Assembly (NCBI GenBank): GCA_019638495.1
Contig: JAHBTQ010000003.1
Coordinates: 414,967-478,966, forward strand
DNA: 64,000 nt
From: Taibaiella sp.
GTDB lineage: Bacteria; Bacteroidota; Bacteroidia; Chitinophagales; Chitinophagaceae
Direction: 5' to 3'
The notes below the pieces were generated by a model, which saw only the letters and a list, made by a program, of their open reading frames with translations, had not been told where the DNA came from and did not search any database. Of this stretch, positions 32,227 to 39,420 are shown in pieces. The translations under genes and the position numbers were made by a program. Each line of letters begins with the position of its first letter. Within the stretch, counting starts at the first letter, position 1.

Positions 32227-33141
32227 ATGAAGAAAGTAACACCACTGCTATGTGCAGTGATGCTTGCTGCATATAGCGGCAAAGCATGTGACGTTTGCGG
32301 CTGTGCCAGCAGCGGCCAGTATTTTGGTCTGCTGCCACAGGCAAGCCGGAGTTTTGCGGGCGTTCAATATCAGTATTATAAGTTTACGACTGCACATCCC
32401 TCATTGTTTGAAAACAAGCGCGAGGAGCAGTCTACTAATTTTTACAGTACAGCGCAAGCATGGGGGCGCTATACCCTGGGGAAACGGTTGCAACTATTTG
32501 GGTTTGTACCCTACCGGTATAATCTGCAAGAAAGCGACACTATAACATATCGTGAGCACGGGATCGGAGACGTAACCCTGATGGCCGATGTGGTATTTCT
32601 CAATTCGGGCGAAGCCATTACTCACCAGTTACTTGCCGGCGGGGGAGTGAAGTTGCCAACAGGGCAGTACACCGGAGTTTCAGAAAACGACAGGCTGGGG
32701 CTGCCAAACATGCAACCGGGAACCGGCTCGTGGGATGCAATATTGAACGCCAACTACACCATGAGGCAAGGTCGGAAGGGCTTGAATGTGGACGCCTCCT
32801 ATACCCTTACCACTCCCAACAGAGACCATGTGAAATATGGGAACAAGTTTGCGGCAGGGGTAGTTGCGTTCAGGAGTTTGCACGCAGACGACGTGACTAT
32901 AATACCACAAATAGGTGCCCGCTATGAGTTTGCGCTGCACGACTATGATAACTATAGCCGCAAATGGCTAAACGAGCAAAGCGGAGGATATATGGCGTTT
33001 GGAACCGTTGCACTGCAGGCTAATTATAGAAGGGCCGGGCTGCGTATGATTTATAATCTGCCGGTTTCCCAGAAGTATAGCTCGGGCTATGTTTACGCCC
33101 GGCAAAAAATCGAAACAAGTTTATTCATCCTAATTAATTAA
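32227..33141 (+). CDS. Outer-membrane protein with N-terminal CDVCGC motif
   Basis: The 304-residue protein has a signal peptide, then directly CDVCGCASSGQYFG, and a beta-barrel-like body (RSFAGVQYQYYKFTT, GGVKLPTGQYTGVS, NANYTMRQGRKGLNVDASYT, closing FILIN). This fits the outer-membrane transporter-like proteins of Bacteroidota that start CDVCGC, often found with copper- or zinc-linked genes. The cysteines are candidates for soft-metal binding. It lies 54 bp after the Cys-motif gene and 11 bp before a lipoprotein gene. Confidence 0.78.
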   Translation: MKKVTPLLCAVMLAAYSGKACDVCGCASSGQYFGLLPQASRSFAGVQYQYYKFTTAHPSLFENKREEQSTNFYSTAQAWGRYTLGKRLQLFGFVPYRYNLQESDTITYREHGIGDVTLMADVVFLNSGEAITHQLLAGGGVKLPTGQYTGVSENDRLGLPNMQPGTGSWDAILNANYTMRQGRKGLNVDASYTLTTPNRDHVKYGNKFAAGVVAFRSLHADDVTIIPQIGARYEFALHDYDNYSRKWLNEQSGGYMAFGTVALQANYRRAGLRMIYNLPVSQKYSSGYVYARQKIETSLFILIN

Positions 33142-33152
33142 GCACAAAATCA

Positions 33153-33548
33153 ATGACAATAAGAAGTATACTGGCGATAGCAACCGTCGCTATGATTGCG
33201 AGCTGCCAGAAAAAAAGTAATGACACCATCGATCCTTCCAAAGTGATGGTCTCGATCAGCAATCCCATAGGAAATCAGTCTTTTCACAATGGTGATACGC
33301 TACAGGTAAATGCTCATGTATCTTATACGAGTGAGCTGCATGGGTATGAGGTTAAAGTTGTTGATACGTCTACCGGGACAATTCTGTTCGACTATGAAGA
33401 GCATGTTCACATGGACGTGTTTGATGTTGACAAACGTTGGCCGGTGGCCGTTTCGGCGGCCACAAATGCAGTGGTGACTATTGTGGTATCGATAGACCAT
33501 AACGGGGAAACCGCGACGAAGGAGGTCGGCGTTAGGCTAGATCCATAG
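33153..33548 (+). CDS. Lipoprotein with DUF4625-like fold, metal-cluster third gene
   Basis: The 131-residue protein has a signal peptide with lipobox MIASC and a KKKSND linker. One beta-sandwich domain follows, with VDTSTGTILFDYEEHVHMDVF and KRWPVAVSAATNAVVTIVV. The HVHMDV segment resembles the His pattern of DUF4625-type lipoproteins, several of which travel with CDVCGC outer-membrane proteins. Probably periplasmic or outer-leaflet anchored, possibly metal binding. A terminator follows at 33572. Confidence 0.72.
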   Translation: MTIRSILAIATVAMIASCQKKSNDTIDPSKVMVSISNPIGNQSFHNGDTLQVNAHVSYTSELHGYEVKVVDTSTGTILFDYEEHVHMDVFDVDKRWPVAVSAATNAVVTIVVSIDHNGETATKEVGVRLDP

Positions 33549-33571
33549 CGTGCGTTACTGTTTTTTACTAA

Positions 33572-33600
33572 AAAAGGTGCTGCTTTGTGCGGCACCTTTT
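33572..33600. terminator. Bidirectional terminator after the metal-linked cluster
   Basis: A 9-bp stem (aaaaggtgc/gcacctttt) lies 23 bp past the stop and has T/A runs on both sides. Confidence 0.85.
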
Positions 33601-33691
33601 TTAGTTGCGGTAAATGCTATAAAGTTTGTGTGCACTGTCTGGTGCATCTTCTGAATATGCAAAATGGGTCTGCACCTTTTGCTTCCGTGCA

Positions 33692-33722
33692 AAAAAAATG
33701 GCAGCCTCTTCTGGAGGCTGCC
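33692..33722 (-). terminator. Terminator after the lipocalin-like lipoprotein gene
   Basis: On the minus strand a 9-bp GC-rich stem (ggcagcctc/gaggctgcc) is followed by eight T residues. It stands 24 bp after the stop at 33746. Confidence 0.92.
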
Positions 33723-33745
33723 GAATGATGTAAACTGATTTTTTT

Positions 33746-34210
33746 TTACTGCTTTTTGAATACCGTCCATGAGGCGTAACCCGCCGCACTCAGATCTGAC
33801 GTGTCACGGATAATGAGATCGCTTGACGTGAGTGTATTAATAGCTACGTCGCTTTCTGATGCAGTGGTGTATGCAGATGCCGGTGTCTTGATGTGTAGTG
33901 TTTTGTCACCGTTGGTGAGGCTCCATGAGAAAGGCTGGGAAATATCTGTACCCAGAAAACCTACTATCATAGTGCCGCTGCCGTCGCCGCCGAATGCCAT
34001 CGATAGCGTTATGGAGTCGCCCATAGACATAACCTCTGATGCTTCCATTACATTATTGTTATTGTCATCGTACCCGGCCTGGGTCATTTTCCACTTGCCT
34101 GAGAGCAGTGCTTTGGGAGATTCATCCTTTTTCTTTTTGCAGGATGTCGCTGATACTGCCAGCAGGCCTATCGTTGCGGCCATAAACAGAATGTTAGATA
34201 TCTTCTTCAT
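33746..34210 (-). CDS. Lipocalin-like lipoprotein 1
   Basis: The 154-residue protein has a signal peptide with lipobox SATSCKKKK and the lipocalin-like start LLSGKWKMTQAGYDDNNNN. A beta-barrel-like body follows with ITLSMAFGGDGSGT and FSWSLTNGDKTLHI. This is the small lipocalin-like family abundant in Bacteroidota. It lies 45 bp downstream of a related gene on the same strand. Function and ligand are unknown. Confidence 0.75.
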   Translation of the reverse strand: MKKISNILFMAATIGLLAVSATSCKKKKDESPKALLSGKWKMTQAGYDDNNNNVMEASEVMSMGDSITLSMAFGGDGSGTMIVGFLGTDISQPFSWSLTNGDKTLHIKTPASAYTTASESDVAINTLTSSDLIIRDTSDLSAAGYASWTVFKKQ

Positions 34211-34255
34211 GGCGCAAATGTAACGGTTAGAGTTGAATGTTTGTAACGTCTAATA

Positions 34256-34699
34256 TTATTTGCGGGTGTAGTATTCCCAGGCAACATCGCTCTTCAATGA
34301 TGGGGTTGATGTATTGAATATCAGTTCGTTGCCTTTAAGTCGTTTTATCTCGTATTCAGTCTCTATCGATCTTCCGTTTGCCGACGACGTTGTTTTTATG
34401 TGTTTAGCGTTCGTTGTGGCCCATGTGAAAGTAGACGTGATGATGCCCCTGGTAGTATTCTTTATGATAGTGCCGGTGCCGTCGGGGCTAAACGTGGTCG
34501 TTTGCTGAAGATATGCCGGAATGTCGTGTATCTCTTTTGTATCCGCGCGGGCATTATTGTTATCATCCCAGGCCACTTTGTACTTTAGCCAGGTTCCTGC
34601 CAGCTTCTGCCGAAGTTCTGCCTCCTTTTGTTTGGTGCAGGAGCTTACTGAAAATACAATTGCAGCAAAGAGGATAGAATAGGTAACGCGCATCTTCAA
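34256..34699 (-). CDS. Lipocalin-like lipoprotein 2
   Basis: A paralogue of the next gene downstream. It shares the lipobox (SVSSCTKQ), the W..YK.AWDDNNN.R motif, TTTFSPDGTGTIIK and a C-terminal W.YYTRK. Same order of elements but low overall identity. Both lie between a terminator and fmt and are probably transcribed together. No ligand predicted. Confidence 0.75.
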   Translation of the reverse strand: MKMRVTYSILFAAIVFSVSSCTKQKEAELRQKLAGTWLKYKVAWDDNNNARADTKEIHDIPAYLQQTTTFSPDGTGTIIKNTTRGIITSTFTWATTNAKHIKTTSSANGRSIETEYEIKRLKGNELIFNTSTPSLKSDVAWEYYTRK

Positions 34700-34716
34700 A
34701 TTTATGCAAACGCCCG

Positions 34717-35649
34717 TTAAGAGCGGAACCCACGCAGGAATTCCTTTATTTCCATTCTTTTCTTGCCCTCCATCTGAAGATCATCGATATATACCCATCC
34801 GTCATTCGCTGCGAAGCGGAGGTAGGTTTGGTGGTCGGTTTGCCAGGTTCCTGGTGTTACACTTGTTTCGGTCAATCCGAAATGCGTACGGAATACCTTG
34901 ATATTCTTGCCTGCCAACTCAGTGGCAGCAGCAGGGTAGGGACTTAACCCTCTCACCTGGTTGTGAACGGCAACGGCGTCGTGGCTCCAGTTTATCAGCA
35001 TATCCTCGCGGAAAATCTTAGGCGCGTGCTTAAGTCCGCCTTTTGGATTGTCTTGCGGTCGCTCGTGGAGTGTACCGTCTGCCAGCCCGTGTACCGTCTC
35101 TACCAGTAATTCGGCACCTGCCAGCATCAGTTTCTCGTACATGGTGCCCATATTGTCATCCGGGCCAATAGGCAGGGAGCGCTGAAGGAGAATGTCGCCG
35201 GTGTCTATTTCGTGTTTCAGTTTGAATGTAGTGACCCCTGTGACGGTCTCACCATTCATAATTGCGCGGTTTATGGGGGCCGCGCCGCGGTACTGTGGCA
35301 GGAGCGAGCCATGCACGTTGATGGTGCCCATGGGGGGCATGTTCCATACCACTTCAGGCATCATGCGAAAGGCAACTACTATTTGCAGGTCGGCGTTCAG
35401 GGCTCTCAGGTCCACAAGAAATTCCGGGGCCTTCATTTTTTCAGGCTGCATCACCGGGATGCCCGCAGAAACAGCATACTGCTTCACCGGAGATTCCTGG
35501 AGTTGCCTGCCGCGCCCGGCTGGTTTGTCAGGGGCAGTTACCACTGCTACAATATTTGCGCCTGCCTCCTTCAGTGCGTTCAGCGACGCCACGGCAAAAT
35601 CAGGTGTGCCAAAAAAGACTATTCGTAACTCCCGGAAACTTTTCATCAA
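34717..35649 (-). CDS. fmt: Methionyl-tRNA formyltransferase
   Basis: The 310-residue protein opens LRIVFFGTPDFAVASL and contains AVVTAPDKPAGRGRQL, the catalytic INVHGSLLPQYRGAAPINRA (Asn, His and the SLLP loop), the catalytic Asp in HEIDTGDILLQ, and a C-terminal OB-like domain with GKNIKVFR and MEGKKRMEIKEFL. It formylates Met-tRNA(fMet) for initiation. Length is standard. The partner gene def is not adjacent in the window. Confidence 0.95.
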   Translation of the reverse strand: MMKSFRELRIVFFGTPDFAVASLNALKEAGANIVAVVTAPDKPAGRGRQLQESPVKQYAVSAGIPVMQPEKMKAPEFLVDLRALNADLQIVVAFRMMPEVVWNMPPMGTINVHGSLLPQYRGAAPINRAIMNGETVTGVTTFKLKHEIDTGDILLQRSLPIGPDDNMGTMYEKLMLAGAELLVETVHGLADGTLHERPQDNPKGGLKHAPKIFREDMLINWSHDAVAVHNQVRGLSPYPAAATELAGKNIKVFRTHFGLTETSVTPGTWQTDHQTYLRFAANDGWVYIDDLQMEGKKRMEIKEFLRGFRS

Positions 35650-35720
35650 CTCTGCAAATTTAATCCGAATTGCGGGAATGCTGTGGCGCCAGTTTATGAT
35701 GTCATTGGCAGTTCATTACT

Positions 35721-35728
35721 TACTTTTG
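35721..35728 (+). promoter_or_regulatory. Bacteroidota -7 element (TActTTTG) of the TerC-family gene
   Basis: A perfect TAnnTTTG match with ttg at 35705-35707 about 13 bp upstream. The ATG is 18 bp downstream. Confidence 0.55.
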
Positions 35729-35745
35729 CCGCCGACATTAATATC

Positions 35746-36534
35746 ATGACCGAGCTGATACAGGAAATCACAAGGCAGCCACTTGCCTCCCTGCTTATTG
35801 TGGGAAACCTGGTCATCATTGAGAGTTTGCTTTCAGTAGACAATGCTGCGGTACTGGCCACTATGGTCATGGAGCTACCCAAAGCAGAAAGGGGCAAAGC
35901 TTTGAAGTACGGAATTTTCGGAGCGTATATCTTTCGGGGCATATGTCTTATCCTGGCCTCGTTCCTGGCTCGTATCTGGTGGCTAAAAGGGGTTGGTGGT
36001 CTGTATCTCCTTTATATTACCGTTGACTGGCTTCGTAAACGGAACCGGGGAGGAGGGCCTGACGAGGAGACTGTGGTCAAGGAGCGAAATTTTCTTTACA
36101 AAGCTACTGTGGGGAAAATAGGGAAGTTCTGGGCAACAGTAATAGCGGTAGAGGTGATGGACCTAGCCTTTTCTATGGATAATGTGTTCGCCGCAGTGGC
36201 GTTTTCCAATAATATCATCATCATCATGACCGGTGTGTTCATAGGTATCCTGGCAATGCGTTTTGTTGCCCAGGGCTTTGTGAAGCTGCTGGAAAAATAC
36301 CCTTTCCTGGAAGCGTGTGCCTATATCGTCATTGCGATCCTGGGTCTAAAGCTTACATCCTCGCTTTTTACTCATTTCTATCCCGATTCTAATTTTACCA
36401 GGGCCATAGAAAGCCACAATGCAGATTGGATCACTTCACTGATCACCATATGTACATTCTTTATACCGGTTATCACGTGTGCTTTGTTTGATGTGCCAAA
36501 GAAAGCAGCACCGAAAGAGGAAGCTGAGCAGTAA
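35746..36534 (+). CDS. TerC-family membrane protein
   Basis: From ATG at 35746 (the frame also starts at 35683 but that covers the promoter) the protein has 262 residues and about seven helices. The two family motifs with the conserved Asp-Asn are SVDNAAVLATMV (helix 2) and SMDNVFAAVAFSNNI (helix 5). Members export Mn2+ or assist metal loading at the membrane in bacteria; tellurite resistance is a historical name. The gene stands alone. With the Nramp importer at 11 kb, this may be an opposing manganese exporter, an inference only. Confidence 0.9.
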   Translation: MTELIQEITRQPLASLLIVGNLVIIESLLSVDNAAVLATMVMELPKAERGKALKYGIFGAYIFRGICLILASFLARIWWLKGVGGLYLLYITVDWLRKRNRGGGPDEETVVKERNFLYKATVGKIGKFWATVIAVEVMDLAFSMDNVFAAVAFSNNIIIIMTGVFIGILAMRFVAQGFVKLLEKYPFLEACAYIVIAILGLKLTSSLFTHFYPDSNFTRAIESHNADWITSLITICTFFIPVITCALFDVPKKAAPKEEAEQ

Positions 36535-36621
36535 TCTCGCCTGTATCGCTGCACCTACCGGAAAATGCTTGTCAATATTATTTGGATTATTTGATATATG
36601 GCATGATGTTTGTGGGTAGGA

Positions 36622-39360
36622 ATGAAAATCTCAGTAATGAACATACGCCTACTACACTCTCTTGCGGGTCTTTTTTTTCTCTTTTTTTTGGTTGCCAGCG
36701 GCGAAGCGTTTGGGCAGGGCGGAGTTATAACTACGTTTGCAGGTGGTGGAACGGCGACCGGCAGCGGAGGGCCTGCAACTGGTGCCTACATTGTGCAAAC
36801 AGGAGGGGTAACAGTTGACGCCATTGGTAATGTTTATTTCACTGACACCTTTAAAACGATAAAAAAAGTTGATGCGGTTACGGGCACGGTGACGACAATT
36901 GCCGGAAGCATGACGGGCGGATGGAGTGGATTTACCGGCGATGGAGGTCCTGCCAGCGCAGCAGAAATAACGGCCAATTGGCTATGTACTGATGCATCGG
37001 GTAATATTTACTTGTCGGGTGTAAATAGGGTACGGAAGATAGATATTGTAACCGGAATTATTACAACCGTTGCGGGTAACGGAAGCTATTCTACATCAGG
37101 TGATGGTGGCCCTGCCACAGCAGCCGGATTGCCATTTGCGGGTGCCATTTGGGTGGATCCGTCCAATAATGTTTATGTATGCACAGATAACAGGGTGAGG
37201 AGGGTAGATGGCACTACCGGAATAATAAGTACCGTGGCAGGTACCGGATCAACAACGTTTTCAGGAGACGGAGGCCCGGCCACCGCGGCGGGGCTGGATG
37301 CAACAGGTATTTGCATGACCGCAGCCGGAGAACTGGTGATAACCGGACGCACGCATAACCGCGTACGCATGGTGTCCGTAGGGGGGATAATTACCACGAT
37401 AGCGGGAACCGGAAGCAGTACTGCCAGTGGCGATGGCGGCCCTGCAACTGCTGCAGGGCTATCTGCTCCTTATGGTATAGCTCTGGACGGTGCCGGAAAT
37501 ATCTATCTGTCATCATATTGGTCGACAGGCGTCCGGCGGATAGATGCCGGCACCGGAATAATTAGCACCGTAATCGGCGGTACAGGCGGTGCTTCCGTAG
37601 CTGGAACAGGCGCATTGTGCACCACAGTAAGGCCCGTGCAGCTTGCCAGTAATGTAGTAGGCAGCATTTATGGTGCCATTGATTTCAACACTATTTTCAA
37701 GGCCGTTGTCACGCCTGCCGCTTTCTCATCTTCTATCGCTACATTTAATAGCTCTACAAACTGTGCCAGCAGTGCTTTTTGGGTAACTACAACAGCCGGA
37801 GGGCCATCATTGTCAATACAAACATACTTTGGTGATGGCACAGACGTTATCGCTCCTATGACGGCTTCTATATGTCCACTTACTCCAGGCTATGCATACT
37901 TTAATCATAACTATGCTGTGGGGGGAACCTACACGGTAAAACATGTACTGATAAATGCAGGAATACGTGTTGACTCTGTAACTTTCTCATATAATTATTC
38001 ACTTTGTCGGGAGGCTCATCTCTCACTTTACCTGGATACGAATAGCAATTGCGTTCGTGATCCGCATGAGTACCTAAATATCGGATCGGTAACCGTAGAA
38101 GTAGACAGTGTGGGTGTGCCGGTGGATACCGTTGTCACCCTCGGTGGACTATACTATGATATGTATGGGACGAGCGGTGACATTTACGATTTCAAGATTA
38201 TTGCACATCATCCACTTTTTACACCGTCCTGCCCTATGAGCGGCGTGGTTTCTGATACGGTAATCGGAGCAACAAGTTCATATGAAAAGACGATGGGATT
38301 TGATTGCGGTGGCACAGGAACGGATCTAGCTGTGTCTGTTGGTGCCAGGGCTGCCTGGTTCCGCGCTAAAGCATATGCATGGGTCAGGAATTATGCCTGC
38401 GATACGGTGTCACCTGTTGTCCGTGTGGATTACGACCCGAGGTATTTATACAGCAGCTCCACATCAACGCCAATATCGCTGAGCGCAGGTACCGCCTCAT
38501 TTCATCTGCCGCCAATAAGTGTTAATTCGGGTTATGCAAGTGTAGCGATTTCGCTTGATACTGTCTCTGCGCTTCCGGTGGGTGATACCATTAATACGCG
38601 TGGGTTCGCGGGACCGTTGACTGCGGATGTAGACACATTCAACAACCGCGATAGCAGAACCGATTGGGTATACGGTGCCTGGGACCCAAACCAGATCTCA
38701 GTTTATCCCGGTCCATGTATTACATCTGCGCCTACAGAACTTGAATACACTATACAGTTTGAGAACCTCGGTAATGATACTGCCCATAACATACACGTGA
38801 TGGACACTCTTGCAGACGAGCTGGATTTTTCGTCCTTCCGCCTTGACTTTTCTTCTGTGAATAATGTTGTGGTAAAGGAAATCACATCCGGTAGTTTGCA
38901 CATTGTGAAATTTGATTTTCCCGGCATTAAACTGCCGGACAGCAGTAGTCACCAGAACACAGGCATGTTTGTGTATAAGATCAAGACAAGGCCTGGCCTT
39001 GCCGATGGCACGAACATACCAGCGCGTGTCGGGATATACTTCGATGTGAATCCGGTAGTGATGACAAACACTGTATCCAACATAGTGAATTGCCCCACAA
39101 CCGTGAAGGTGGCAGAGGTGCAGCATGCAGGTGACGTGCTCCTTTACCCCAATCCAGCTACCGATATATTGACGTTACAGGTGGGTGAAGCTGCATTTAG
39201 CTCTGTTTCTATAACCAATGCAATAGGTCAGGAAATGATGCACGTACCAATGACGGACCACAAGAAACTCTTGGATGTAAAGGCATTGCCAACTGGTGTA
39301 TACCAGGTAATACTAAGAGGCCACCAGGGCAGCGAGGTGAGAAAATTCGTGAAGTGGTAG
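36622..39360 (+). CDS. Secreted NHL-type repeat protein with T9SS sorting domain
   Basis: From ATG at 36622 there are 912 residues (TTG at 36610 is also possible). The signal peptide ends near GEAFGQ. About five 50-60-residue repeats follow (GDGGPATAAGL, TTVAGTGS, NVYVCT), an NHL/beta-propeller pattern. Next is a segment with LSLYLDTNSNCVRDPHEY, then a DUF7619/DUF11-like region (YTIQFENLGNDTAHNIHVMD) before a T9SS domain (LLYPNPATDILTLQV, LPTGVYQVILRG). It is a surface adhesin or scaffold-like protein. The next gene is another T9SS protein 60 bp away. Confidence 0.85.
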   Translation: MKISVMNIRLLHSLAGLFFLFFLVASGEAFGQGGVITTFAGGGTATGSGGPATGAYIVQTGGVTVDAIGNVYFTDTFKTIKKVDAVTGTVTTIAGSMTGGWSGFTGDGGPASAAEITANWLCTDASGNIYLSGVNRVRKIDIVTGIITTVAGNGSYSTSGDGGPATAAGLPFAGAIWVDPSNNVYVCTDNRVRRVDGTTGIISTVAGTGSTTFSGDGGPATAAGLDATGICMTAAGELVITGRTHNRVRMVSVGGIITTIAGTGSSTASGDGGPATAAGLSAPYGIALDGAGNIYLSSYWSTGVRRIDAGTGIISTVIGGTGGASVAGTGALCTTVRPVQLASNVVGSIYGAIDFNTIFKAVVTPAAFSSSIATFNSSTNCASSAFWVTTTAGGPSLSIQTYFGDGTDVIAPMTASICPLTPGYAYFNHNYAVGGTYTVKHVLINAGIRVDSVTFSYNYSLCREAHLSLYLDTNSNCVRDPHEYLNIGSVTVEVDSVGVPVDTVVTLGGLYYDMYGTSGDIYDFKIIAHHPLFTPSCPMSGVVSDTVIGATSSYEKTMGFDCGGTGTDLAVSVGARAAWFRAKAYAWVRNYACDTVSPVVRVDYDPRYLYSSSTSTPISLSAGTASFHLPPISVNSGYASVAISLDTVSALPVGDTINTRGFAGPLTADVDTFNNRDSRTDWVYGAWDPNQISVYPGPCITSAPTELEYTIQFENLGNDTAHNIHVMDTLADELDFSSFRLDFSSVNNVVVKEITSGSLHIVKFDFPGIKLPDSSSHQNTGMFVYKIKTRPGLADGTNIPARVGIYFDVNPVVMTNTVSNIVNCPTTVKVAEVQHAGDVLLYPNPATDILTLQVGEAAFSSVSITNAIGQEMMHVPMTDHKKLLDVKALPTGVYQVILRGHQGSEVRKFVKW

Positions 39361-39420
39361 GCTCACCCAACGTTGGATAAGGTAACTCAGTCTATTATAT
39401 TGTCTCAAAATTTATGCCTT

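Noticed and set aside
33572..33722. Riboswitch or attenuator between 33.5 and 33.7 kb
   Set aside because: The two hairpins are ordinary terminators ending two convergent units.
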